Source of the DNA: Candidatus Sulfopaludibacter sp. SbA3
GTDB lineage: Bacteria > Acidobacteriota > Terriglobia > 20CM-2-55-15
Assembly (NCBI GenBank): GCA_945861845.1
Contig: CAMAWS010000063.1
Span: 1 to 10,841, forward strand
Length of the DNA: 10,841 nt
Reading direction: 5' to 3'
Shown: one piece after another, positions 1 through 6,719 of the stretch
How positions within the stretch are numbered: the first letter of the stretch is position 1
Layout of the letters: every line of letters starts with the position of its first letter
Made by a program: the position numbers and the translations under genes
Notes under the pieces: model-generated
Database searches by the model: none
Seen by the model: only the letters and a program-made list of their open reading frames with translations
What the model was told of the DNA's origin: nothing

Positions 1-942
1 GGATAGTCCCTTAAACAACATATAAATTCCCGCGGCCGCCACCGTCGGCGTGTACGAGAAGAACCACGCGACCATGGAAGTCGCGATTGCCTGCTCTGCC
101 GGAACCTTGAAGATCGTCGTCATGGCGAAAACATATCCTGCCTGAAATCCCCCTCCAATGCCCGGAATCTGTGCAATCGATCCGATTCCTGAAATTACCA
201 GGACAAGCGTTACCGCATCGAGCGAGTAATCGAAGTTCATACCGAGCATGAGGAACCAGAACTGGAGAGCGATTGAGATCCATAGCACCGCCGAGTGCGC
301 GATAACCAGGCCAAGGCTTCGACCGCTCCGGAGAAACGACACCCCTTGCGCGAATTTATGCAACAGGTCGGCGATCCTGGGGAAAGGAACGTAGCTTACA
401 ATCCGATCAATATTTGACCGCAAGACAAACAACAAAACGATCGCCCCGGCAGAAGCCCATACCAAAAGCCATGCTGCGTTCTTCATCAATGCCAGGGTCA
501 CGCCGGTGTCCGCCGGCAGGTCTATTGCAAAGAGCGCCGATGCAAACAGCGCAATGAGCATAAGTGTGTCGAAGAAGCGTTCGACAATGATGGTCGCCAC
601 CGAAGAAGTCAAAGGGACCTGGTCACGGCGGGCCAGCCATAGCGGCCGCACCAGCTCGCCGGGCCGTCCCAGGATGTAAATCGCGGCAAAGCCCACAAGC
701 GTCGTGCCAATCAAGGATCCAAGGGGCAACGATTTCAAGGGTCGCAGGAGAATTTGCCAACGGATCGCACGGCTCACGTAGCTTGCAAGGGTGAGAACTA
801 TGGAAGCGGCCAGCCAGCCGAATTTGACGTTCCAGAGGCTGGAAAAAAACAGGGTCCAGTCGAAGTCCCAACCACCCAGGCGGTAGGCGACAATGAGGCC
901 GACCACGAACAAAGCTAATAACAACAACAACTTCCGGTTCAC
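1..942 (-). CDS. Flippase-like membrane protein (LPG synthase TM family), C-terminus beyond window
   Basis: The reading frame runs from a GTG at 942-940 to the left edge, giving 314 residues with no stop. It is strongly hydrophobic with several membrane helices, the first at residues 5-20. Motifs fit the lysylphosphatidylglycerol synthase TM / UPF0104 family (PF03706): RAIRW at 58-62, LGRPGELVRP at 91-100, an ER..D signature at 121-125, and a Gly-rich QIPGIGGGFQ segment near the C-terminal part. Members are inner-membrane proteins, often about 320-340 aa, and many are proposed to move polyprenyl-linked or phospholipid substrates; the substrate here is unknown. GTG is chosen because the frame is closed by TGA at 960-958 and the peptide starts MNRKLLLLLALF, a good first helix. 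No strong ribosome binding site precedes it. Few residues are probably missing beyond the edge. Family assignment is fairly sure; function is inferred only. Confidence 0.82.
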   Translation of the reverse strand, partial: MNRKLLLLLALFVVGLIVAYRLGGWDFDWTLFFSSLWNVKFGWLAASIVLTLASYVSRAIRWQILLRPLKSLPLGSLIGTTLVGFAAIYILGRPGELVRPLWLARRDQVPLTSSVATIIVERFFDTLMLIALFASALFAIDLPADTGVTLALMKNAAWLLVWASAGAIVLLFVLRSNIDRIVSYVPFPRIADLLHKFAQGVSFLRSGRSLGLVIAHSAVLWISIALQFWFLMLGMNFDYSLDAVTLVLVISGIGSIAQIPGIGGGFQAGYVFAMTTIFKVPAEQAIATSMVAWFFSYTPTVAAAGIYMLFKGLS

Positions 943-960
943 TACGCCGGAATTATCTCA

Positions 961-988
961 GAATAGTTTCAGTTTGCTGAAATTATTC
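961..988. other. Near-perfect 12-bp palindrome with 4-nt loop
   Basis: The arms GAATAGTTTCAG (961-972) and CTGAAATTATTC (977-988) are inverted copies with one mismatch, which would be a G-U pair in RNA, around the loop TTTG. The element lies 19 bp upstream of the GTG start of the membrane-protein gene, so it could be an operator or leader hairpin for that gene. On the plus strand it is followed by CTTTGCCCTTT, which is too broken for a convincing terminator, and no plus-strand gene ends here. Confidence 0.45.
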
Positions 989-1224
989 TTTGCCCTTTCT
1001 CGTTCATTATGAGGCTTGGCTGGACTTCGCCTGGCAGGACCTCGAGCAGGATCGCGAGACGAACACTCAACTTGGTCTGTGACCTGCGCCTGCTTTGACA
1101 ATGTGCGTTTCGACAGACCAAGCGACCTGATCCTCCTATCGCCAAACGAATCGTCGACCAAATCAGCAGGACCGTGAAAATCCTGCGATATTGCGAGTGA
1201 AATCCAGGCGTAGGCAGCCCCCGC
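989..1224. other. Intergenic stretch without recognised gene
   Basis: Between the palindrome and the kinase upstream region I see no coding sequence I can support. The open frames on the minus strand are Arg-rich, start at TTG or run on from antisense of the kinase, and match no family I know. A TTGACA-like hexamer occurs near 1098 on the plus strand without a matching -10 box. The stretch separates the divergently transcribed membrane-protein gene and kinase. Confidence 0.4.
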
Positions 1225-1390
1225 TGTCCTCTACTCGTATATTGGAAATGTTGATCGACCCATCCGGCCACTTACCGGTTTCACGGTTGTACGGGAGTTG
1301 AAGGTTCCGGCAGTTGCCATTTTCAAATTCCTGAGTGATTTGCAAAGGCTCTGATAATATTCCGCCCGCACCGGAAGATTCCTCGCATAC
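1225..1390 (+). promoter_or_regulatory. Kinase upstream region, conserved with second copy
   Basis: This region aligns with 9008-9171 upstream of the second kinase, with only scattered substitutions and about 2 nt of net length difference. Similarity starts abruptly at TGTCCTCTACTCG. Conserved blocks include TACGGGAGTTG (1290-1300), GAGTGATTTGC, and GGCTCTGATAA with a GATAAT -10-like hexamer. No good TTGACA box stands at the expected distance. No strong Shine-Dalgarno precedes the ATG; the nearest is GGAAG about 14 nt upstream. Conservation of non-coding sequence suggests that promoter and leader were duplicated with the gene and are still under constraint. The exact transcription start cannot be seen. 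Confidence 0.5.
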
Positions 1391-2524
1391 ATGATCGGAA
1401 CAAAGCTCGCACACTTCACAATCACGGCCCATCTGGGTTCTGGCGGCATGGGAGATGTCTATCAGGCCACCGACTCCAAGCTCGGCCGCAGTGTTGCCAT
1501 CAAGCTTCTGCCTGAAGCCTTCGTTCATGATGCGGAACGCGCCGCACGATTCGAGCGCGAAGCCCGCGTCCTGGCATCGTTGAATCATCCCAACATCGCC
1601 GCAATTTACGGCATCGAGGAATCCGGCGGACGGAAGTTCCTGGTGATGGAACTCGTGCTCGGAGAAACGCTGGCCGAACGCATCAAGCGGGGGGCGCTTC
1701 CGCTGGAAGAGTCCCTGGAAATCGCGACCCAGATAACGGATGCGCTGGAAGCGGCGCACGAGAAGGGAATAACCCATCGTGATCTCAAGCCCGCAAATAT
1801 CAAGACCACACCCGAAGGCAAGGTCAAGGTACTGGACTTCGGTCTGGCAAAGGCATTTGCGGGAGAAGCGGCGAATCCGGTGAATTCCAATTCTCCGACG
1901 ATGAGCCTGATGGCGACGCAACAAGGCATCATTCTGGGAACTGCCGCCTACATGTCGCCCGAACAGGCGAAGGGCAAGGAGGTGGATCGACGTACGGACA
2001 TCTTCGCGTTTGGCGCGGTGCTGTACGAGATGCTGACCGGACGTCAGGCATTCGGGGGCGAGGATATCGCCGACATTCTCTCGCGTGTACTAAGGAGTGA
2101 GCCGGACTGGAAGCTGCTGCCCGCCAATGTGCCGGCTCGTATTCGGGAACTGCTGGGGCTCTGTCTGCAGAAGGATGTGAAGAATCGGCGTCAGACGGCG
2201 ACCGACGTGCGCATCGACATCAAGCAGGCGCTGGCTGAACCGGTGGCGGCGACATTGGTGGCCACGCCCGCACGGGGCGGCCGGCTGGGCTGGATCGTGG
2301 CCTTCGCCGCATTGTTACTCGTGACGGCGGTGCTCGCCGTTCCCACGGTGCGGCATCTCCGCGAAACGCCGCCGCCGGAAACCCGCACCGATATCGTCAC
2401 TCCCGCTACCAACGATCCCATTTCCTTTGCCCTCTCCCCCGATGGCCGCCAGATCGTGTTTGTTGCATCCGGCGACGGGGCCTCGCGCCTGTGGCTGCGG
2501 TCCCTGGCGTCCACCACCGCGTAG
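1391..2524 (+). CDS. Ser/Thr protein kinase with TM helix, cut short by in-frame TAG
   Basis: The 377-residue product is a Hanks-type kinase that phosphorylates Ser/Thr on unknown targets. Visible motifs are the Gly-rich loop LGSGGMGDV (15-23), the VAIK lysine K38, HRDLKPAN with catalytic D131, DFG with D149, and the MSPEQA equivalent of APE at 188-193. A hydrophobic helix at about 300-320 should anchor it, with the kinase in the cytoplasm. The start of a TolB/PD40 propeller (SPDGRQIVF) follows. The frame stops at TAG 2522-2524, yet continues open to 4051, and the paralogue in this window has CAG at this spot. The full-length protein would be 886 aa. All catalytic residues are present, so a truncated membrane-anchored kinase without its sensor could still work. 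The ATG start is supported by conservation with copy 2 and by the kinase domain beginning at once. The upstream region is shared with the second kinase, so they may be co-regulated. Confidence 0.88.
   Translation: MIGTKLAHFTITAHLGSGGMGDVYQATDSKLGRSVAIKLLPEAFVHDAERAARFEREARVLASLNHPNIAAIYGIEESGGRKFLVMELVLGETLAERIKRGALPLEESLEIATQITDALEAAHEKGITHRDLKPANIKTTPEGKVKVLDFGLAKAFAGEAANPVNSNSPTMSLMATQQGIILGTAAYMSPEQAKGKEVDRRTDIFAFGAVLYEMLTGRQAFGGEDIADILSRVLRSEPDWKLLPANVPARIRELLGLCLQKDVKNRRQTATDVRIDIKQALAEPVAATLVATPARGGRLGWIVAFAALLLVTAVLAVPTVRHLRETPPPETRTDIVTPATNDPISFALSPDGRQIVFVASGDGASRLWLRSLASTTA
2522..2524 (+). other. In-frame amber codon splitting the kinase gene
   Basis: Codon 378 reads TAG between GCG (Ala) and CCG (Pro). 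In the second kinase the matching codon is CAG (Gln) at 10306-10308, within the shared peptide LASTTAQPLAG. A single C-to-T change explains it. No other stop or frameshift is seen from here to the natural TGA at 4049-4051. It may be a recent nonsense mutation, a sequencing error, or, less likely, a readthrough site. Confidence 0.9.
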
Positions 2525-4051
2525 CCGCTGGCCGGAACCGAGGGTGCGGTCTATCCCTTCTGGTCGCCCGACAGCCGCTCGGTCGGCTTCTTCGCCGACA
2601 ACAAGCTGAAGCAGCTCGACATCGGTGGCGGCGCGCCGCAAACGTTGGCAACGGCAACCGCCTCCCGCGGCGGGACCTGGAATGCGGAAGGCGTCATTCT
2701 GTTTCCGCCAAACACCACAGGTCCGCTGTTCCGCGTTCCGGCCTCGGGAGGCGAAGCGGTGGCCGTGACGCAACTCGACCGGCAGAACAGCCACCGGTTT
2801 CCATTCTTCCTGCCCGATGGCCGCCAATTCCTATTCCTGGCGCAGGGAACGCCGGAGACCGCAGGGATCTACCTGGGATCGCTCGATTCGGCCGAAACCC
2901 AACGGCTGACAGCGGCCGATACGGCGGGCGTCTACCTGTCTTTAGGGGATGGGGGGATGGCGGGATGGCTCCTGTGGGTGCGCGCGGGAACGCTGGTGGC
3001 CCAGCGCCTGGATTTGGAAGGGAAGGCGCTGACCGGCGATCCGGTGACCCTGGCCGATCCCGTGGCCTTCGATGCTGGTTTCGGGTCGGTTGCCGTGTCG
3101 GTATCGGCGTCGGGTCTGGTGGCCTACCGGGCGGGCGGGGCCAACCGGCGGCAACTGGCCTGGTTCGACCGTTCCGGCAAGGCGCTGGGCACGATGGGCG
3201 CGCCGGATGAAAATGGTCTCATCGCACCCAGCGTTTCGCCCGATGGCCGCCGGGTGGCGGTGTTCCGCACCGTACAGGGCAACACCGACATCTGGCTTCT
3301 GGACGGAACCCGCACGAGCCGGTTCACGTTCGATGCGGCCCGTGAGACCTTCCCCATCTGGTCCCCCGACGGCAGCCGGATCGCGTTCGAGTCGAACCGG
3401 AAGGGACACCGCGACCTCTATCAAAAGCCCTCCAGCGGCGCTGGCGCAGAGGAACTGCTCGTGGAATCCCCGCAGGACAAGATAGCCATCGACTGGTCCG
3501 CGGACGGCCGGTTCATTCTCTATTTCAGCTTCGACCCGCAAACGGGACGCGACCTCTGGGTGCTGCCGATGGAGGGTGATCGCAAGCCGTGGGTGTTCCT
3601 GAAGACCACTTTCAATGAACGCCAGGGCCAGTTCTCGGCGGACGGACACTGGGTGGCCTACACGTCGAACGAATCGGGGCGAGACGAGATCTACATCCAG
3701 CCGTTTGCCGCGCCGGCGGCTTCCGGCGCGGCGGCCAGCCCCGCTGCCGGGCAGTGGCAGGTATCGACGGCGGGCGGCGTCTTTCCGCGGTGGCGGTCCG
3801 ACGGCAAGGAACTGTATTACATCGGGCCCAGTGGCGAGATGATGGCGGCGCCGATCACGGCCACAGGAACGACGCTGGAGCCGGGCGCGCCGGTGGCGCT
3901 GTTTCCAACGCGGATCTTGGGTGGCGGCGTGGACAATGGCCAGGGCCGGCAATACGACGTCACCCGCGACGGCCGCTTCCTGATCAACACGGTCCTGGAC
4001 GACGCCTCCTCCATCACGCTCATTCAGAATTGGAACCCGCTGGCGAAGTGA
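2525..4051 (+). pseudogene. Severed TolB/PD40 beta-propeller half of the kinase gene
   Basis: This is the same frame as the kinase (2645 lies 418 codons from 1391) and encodes the rest of an extracytoplasmic propeller that probably senses a ligand or protein partner. Repeated PD40-type blocks can be read: YPFWSPDSRSVGFF, FPFFLPDGRQFLF, APSVSPDGRRVAVF, FPIWSPDGSRIAFESNR, IDWSADGRFILYF, GQFSADGHWVAYTSN and FPRWRSDGKELYYI, ending QYDVTRDGRFLIN and IQNWNPLAK before TGA. No ATG with a ribosome binding site restarts translation after the TAG; the frame's first candidate is a TTG at 2645. A free propeller without a signal peptide would stay in the cytoplasm and is unlikely to be useful. The intact frame and normal codon use suggest the break is very recent. 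If the TAG is an error or is suppressed, this is simply the C-terminal half of one 886-aa kinase. Confidence 0.8.
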
Positions 4052-4109
4052 GGGGTCGATGATGGACGGCGGCGAATTTCATACTCCGCCGATCCCAGTC
4101 TGCGTCCGG

Positions 4110-4134
4110 CTGCCAACTCCCGTATTGTCTACTC
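4110..4134. promoter_or_regulatory. Recurrent CAACTCCCGTA / CTACTCG motif
   Basis: The stretch holds CAACTCCCGTA and, 15 bp from its start, CTACTCG. Nearly the same stretch, with one substitution or more and a 3-nt insertion, occurs at 8305-8332. The half-motifs also occur upstream of both kinases: CTACTCGTA near 1231 and 9013, and the inverse TACGGGAGTTG at 1290 and 9071. Here it lies between the kinase stop and a propeller relic, so it may be the surviving upstream region of a lost kinase. Role unknown. Confidence 0.4.
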
Positions 4135-4179
4135 GTTCATTTGAGGTTCCCTGTGGCGGGGACGTGGTCTGTACGACGC

Positions 4180-4275
4180 CCCGCAGTATTCGGGTTGCGG
4201 AGGCCCGGCGGCCGCTTCCTCCTCAACGACAGCGCCGATGACGCGGCTGCTCCCATCGCGCTCCTCCAATGCACG
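4180..4275 (+). pseudogene. Relic of a propeller-kinase C-terminus
   Basis: From 4207 the plus strand reads GGRFLLNDSADDAAAPIALL and then Q. This closely resembles the C-terminus of the upstream kinase (DGRFLINTVLDDASSITLIQ). Just before it, in shifted frames, CAGTATTCG-GTT-GCGGAG can be read as QYSVAE, matching the QYDVTR that precedes the same block in the intact gene. At least one small indel therefore disrupts the frame. It ends where the convergent DUF6152 gene's stop begins. The sequence is not a copy of the kinase next door: it has AAAP where that gene has SS, so it comes from a different paralogue. Similarity may start as far left as about 4137, but that part is too degraded to be sure. 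Confidence 0.6.
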
Positions 4276-5307
4276 CTACTTCGTGGGCAGGTCCTTCAAG
4301 AATGAACGCGCGATCTGGACGTCGCATTTCTGGTTCGAGAACGGCATCGCCGGCCGATATTCCAGGGAGGCGCTGAACTGCCCGGGGGCCGAGAGGTATA
4401 CGGGATCCTCGACCGTGCCCGTGTAATTGAGCGTCTTGCCATCTTCACCGAGCTCGAAGCGCTCGGTCAGCTTCTTCTCCGTGCTGCTGGGCAGCGTCGC
4501 CGCGAGGCCGCTCTGGTGGTCCTTGAAGTTGGTCGTTTCGACGACGAGGGTCTTGCTTTCCCAGTGGCCGACCGAGTGGCCGTGCAGGAACGTCTGCGTC
4601 GGCGCCGGGTGCTTACGGCCGTCGAGATATACCGTGCGCTCCGTATCCATCCAATCCGTCTTGATGACGACCTTGTCCTTCGAGGCCTTGATGTTGTTCG
4701 CCACCGGGTAGACCATCACCGTAGGTTCACCGATCGGAATGCAGTCTGCCTGCGACGACACGGCCGGATTGGCCGCGGCGCGCGCCGCCTTGCCCTTGTC
4801 CGTCAACGTCCAGCGCCCGGCAGCGCCCGTCACGCCAGTAAAGCTCCTCATCGGGGAAAACCAGGTGCCCTCGATGCTGGTCGCGGTGGCGTTCACCTTC
4901 GACTCGTAGATGCTCTTCGACCCGATGAACAGCGGCAGGTAGGCTCCGTCGGCCTTCTTGTAGAGGTCCTTGCCGAGCATGTGCGCGCCGGGGTCCTGCC
5001 GCGCCGGGTTGCCGGTAATCGTCACGACGTCGCCGACCTTGAGCGAGTCCTTGCTGAATCCGAGACCGTTGAGCACCGATGCCGCGCCTGCCTCGACGTC
5101 CATGTCCACCGTAGACCCGTCGTCCTTCTTGACGGTGACCAGCAACTGAACATGGGGGTTGGCAAAGCGGTACGACTTGACGGTGCCGTTGACCGTCACT
5201 GCCTTCTGGGTATCGAATGCGGCCGCGCTGTGGTGGGCCATCGCGGTGACACCGCCGAGCGCCAGCGCCGCCGAGCAGGCCAGTGTAAGTCTCATAACTG
5301 TTTTCAT
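4276..5307 (-). CDS. Secreted DUF6152-type protein
   Basis: The product is a 343-aa protein with a Sec signal peptide: MKT at the start, a hydrophobic core at about 6-21, and a likely cut after AMA at 24. The mature N-terminus would read HHSAAAFD. The AHHS...FD opening followed by VTVNGTVKSYRFANPHVQL and a small beta-barrel-like region (to about 125) fits DUF6152. The C-terminal part has a pattern common in acidobacterial exported proteins of unknown role: YLDGRKHP, GHSVGHWESKTLVVET, LTERFEL, TVEDP. The ATG at 5307 is chosen over longer frames because it gives a clean signal peptide and has AAGGA 6 nt upstream. A longer frame to 5511 would overlap the hydrolase out of frame. It starts 2 nt after the hydrolase stop, so the two are probably co-transcribed and translationally coupled. 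It converges on the relic and the split kinase. Biochemical function unknown. Confidence 0.85.
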   Translation of the reverse strand: MKTVMRLTLACSAALALGGVTAMAHHSAAAFDTQKAVTVNGTVKSYRFANPHVQLLVTVKKDDGSTVDMDVEAGAASVLNGLGFSKDSLKVGDVVTITGNPARQDPGAHMLGKDLYKKADGAYLPLFIGSKSIYESKVNATATSIEGTWFSPMRSFTGVTGAAGRWTLTDKGKAARAAANPAVSSQADCIPIGEPTVMVYPVANNIKASKDKVVIKTDWMDTERTVYLDGRKHPAPTQTFLHGHSVGHWESKTLVVETTNFKDHQSGLAATLPSSTEKKLTERFELGEDGKTLNYTGTVEDPVYLSAPGQFSASLEYRPAMPFSNQKCDVQIARSFLKDLPTK

Positions 5308-5309
5308 AG

Positions 5310-6185
5310 CTAATCCTTGATGGCAGAAGCAGGCCGATGCGCCTTGAGGAAGGAATGGATTTGGCGCACCGCCAGCGGAATCCGCTCTTTGGGTTCTTTC
5401 CAGGGGAACATGCTCACTTCGGCTTTCGGCGCGAGCATCGCGCTCTCCATGGCGACGGCGTAAGGGTGGGCCGGGGAATCGTCCGGCAGGACCAGAATCG
5501 GGGTTTGGCAACCACGCACGAAATCCCGTGTCACGGTGAAGACGAAGTCGGGGTCAGTCTCGAACATCCTGGTCACAAATTTGTCGACCGCCGGCATCGT
5601 GATCTCGGGCCGCTGGGCAGTCAGTGCCGGACCCCAGGTCTTCCAGAAAACGCCTGCGTACTTCGGGTCGCGCATCTCCGGACGCCACCCTACGGGCTGC
5701 GCCAGCACAGCCGCGACAACACGATTGGGCGCGCGCTTCAGGAGACTCCAGATGAAGGGGCCGCCGATGCAGAAACCCATCACCATGAACTTGTCGATGC
5801 CCAGATGATCCATCAGGCCGAGTTGGTCGTCGGCGTAGGACTCCCACGGCCGATCGACCTCGACAGGGCCGGTGGACTGACCGGTGGTGGCGTTGCGCAG
5901 GTCCGCCGTGATGCAGCGATACTGTCCCTTGAACTCCTCGATCGCGTTGAAGGGCGAGTTGCCCGTGAAGAACGAGATTGTCGCGTTCAATCCCCCGCCG
6001 GGAAGAAGCATCAGCGGGAAACCGGACCCGGCCTCCTCATAGCGGATGCGAACGGGGCCTTTTTCGTAGATGCGCGCGCCTGCTCCTGCTTGCCCTGTCT
6101 GCTGAGCAAACACGCGCGGCATGGCGGCCATCGCCGCTACCGCGACCCCGGCTGTCAGGATATTGCGTCTTGTCGGATCATCCAT
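5310..6185 (-). CDS. Tat-exported alpha/beta hydrolase with Cys nucleophile
   Basis: This 291-aa alpha/beta-fold hydrolase begins with a twin-arginine signal (TRRNIL at 5-10, hydrophobic AGVAVAAMAAM, possible cut after VFA at 27), so it likely acts outside the cytoplasm. The oxyanion-loop region is LLPGGG (60-65). The nucleophile elbow reads GFCIGG (137-142), with C139 where most relatives have Ser; dienelactone hydrolase and some other subfamilies also use Cys here. An acid candidate is D235 or D236 in LVLPDDSPAHP. The usual His after the last strand is not obvious: H240 and H277 are the only nearby choices. Substrate unknown. The start ATG has a strong AGGAGA 9 nt upstream (6194-6199). It is the first gene of a two-gene unit with the DUF6152 protein, and a plausible promoter lies at 6216-6244. 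The fold is near certain; the reaction is open. Confidence 0.87.
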   Translation of the reverse strand: MDDPTRRNILTAGVAVAAMAAMPRVFAQQTGQAGAGARIYEKGPVRIRYEEAGSGFPLMLLPGGGLNATISFFTGNSPFNAIEEFKGQYRCITADLRNATTGQSTGPVEVDRPWESYADDQLGLMDHLGIDKFMVMGFCIGGPFIWSLLKRAPNRVVAAVLAQPVGWRPEMRDPKYAGVFWKTWGPALTAQRPEITMPAVDKFVTRMFETDPDFVFTVTRDFVRGCQTPILVLPDDSPAHPYAVAMESAMLAPKAEVSMFPWKEPKERIPLAVRQIHSFLKAHRPASAIKD

Positions 6186-6215
6186 ATTGGTGTTCTCCTG
6201 GAAATGACTGGACTG

Positions 6216-6244
6216 AGTTTACCCGACGAAGCAGAAGAGGCCAA
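6216..6244 (-). promoter_or_regulatory. Candidate promoter of hydrolase-DUF6152 unit
   Basis: Read on the minus strand, TTGGCC (6244-6239) and TAAACT (6221-6216) are separated by exactly 17 bp, each matching the sigma-70 consensus at four of six positions. The distance to the hydrolase ATG (6185) leaves a short leader containing the AGGAGA ribosome binding site. Prediction by eye only. Confidence 0.4.
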
Positions 6245-6358
6245 ATTGGAAGATTCAACTTCCGCGTCGTTCTCCCGCGGCGTTCCGCATGGGGCAACAT
6301 AACACCCCAACTGCGACGCGGTTTTGCCGGCCTGCCAAAGTCCGGGACCTCTTATTGC

Positions 6359-6439
6359 GGACGAAAGTTTCTCGTCGAATTGGTGTTCCTCCAGAACTTC
6401 GCCGACGAACTGCAGCGCAAGGTTCCCACGGGCAAATAA
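6359..6439 (+). pseudogene. Second relic of a propeller-protein C-terminus
   Basis: The plus strand reads GRKFLVELVFLQNFADELQR and then KVPTGK before a TAA at 6437-6439. The ending N(F/W)xxEL(K/R)xxVPTGK, after a GxxFLV block, is typical of the C-termini of acidobacterial TolB/PD40 kinases and related propeller proteins, here with the stretch between FLV and the final strand shortened. The frame upstream of 6359 no longer resembles a propeller, and the rest of the gene is gone. Its ending differs from the NWNPLAK of the nearby kinase, so it derives from another subfamily. It lies between the hydrolase operon and the BrnA gene, both on the opposite strand. Confidence 0.5.
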
Positions 6440-6479
6440 CTGCAATCGCGTAGCCAGCCTCCGACTGCCACACGTGCGC

Positions 6480-6719
6480 TTACAATTTGCTCGCAGTGGC
6501 TGCCTGGCCCAATTTATCGGCAAGCCACAGCTTAATTAGCGACTGTCGGGTCACGCCCAGACGCCTCGCCTCACGGTCAAGAGAATCCACCATCCAAGCG
6601 GGAAAATCCACGTTGACCCGCTTCGCATCGGCGCCGATACGCCGTGCCTTGTTCAGATCCAGTTGATCGATGATTTTCGCGCCGGAATCAAACTTGCGAT
6701 CAAATGTCTTCGCTTTCAT
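6480..6719 (-). CDS. brnA: BrnA-type antitoxin (ribbon-helix-helix)
   Basis: This is a 79-aa protein. Residues 34-70 form a CopG/BrnA ribbon-helix-helix: a DNA-contacting strand RVNVDFP (34-40), helix AWMVDSLDREARRLG, a turn, and a second helix TRQSLIKLWLADKL. The charged N-terminal segment is expected to bind and block the toxin. In known BrnTA systems the antitoxin neutralises the BrnT ribonuclease and represses the shared promoter. The gene begins 20 nt inside the toxin gene, in another frame, so both are made from one transcript in the toxin-first order usual for brnTA. A GAAGAGG ribosome binding site lies about 10 nt upstream of the ATG. Family assignment rests on the fold pattern and on the partner. 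Confidence 0.85.
   Translation of the reverse strand: MKAKTFDRKFDSGAKIIDQLDLNKARRIGADAKRVNVDFPAWMVDSLDREARRLGVTRQSLIKLWLADKLGQAATASKL

Larger units (their letters stand above)
1225..3048 (+). repeat. Large direct repeat, copy 1 (kinase plus promoter)
   Basis: This is homologous in the same orientation to 9008-10841. It covers the upstream region, the kinase domain, the membrane helix and the first propeller repeats. The end given here is only the position matching the right edge of the window; homology probably continues through the rest of the gene. Divergence is low in the kinase core and higher in the linker around the membrane helix and in the propeller (for example around 2925-2975), with several small in-frame indels. 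Confidence 0.8.

Noticed and set aside
1163..1924. 253-codon open frame on the minus strand opposite the first kinase
   Set aside because: It is antisense to the conserved kinase domain, rich in Arg/Cys/Gly, matches no family, and its twin opposite the second kinase arises from the same GC-rich coding bias.
2942..3952. 336-codon open frame on the minus strand opposite the propeller
   Set aside because: It is a mirror of the well-supported PD40 propeller, with Arg/His/Pro-rich shadow composition.
4067..4091. CGGCGG/CCGCCG hairpin shortly after the kinase stop
   Set aside because: The stem is 6 bp with a 13-nt loop and no T-run; too weak to call a terminator in GC-rich DNA.
4156..4184. GCGGGG/CCCCGC inverted repeat within the first relic
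   Set aside because: Long loop, no T-run, and explained by the GC-rich remnant coding sequence.
5308..5511. N-terminal extension giving a 411-aa DUF6152 protein
   Set aside because: The extension overlaps the hydrolase gene out of frame and would bury the signal peptide; the ATG at 5307 has its own ribosome binding site.
5337..6302. 321-codon plus-strand frame opposite the hydrolase
   Set aside because: It is antisense to a clear alpha/beta hydrolase with a Tat signal and ribosome binding site; no recognisable domain. Likewise for the plus-strand frame at 4516-5313.
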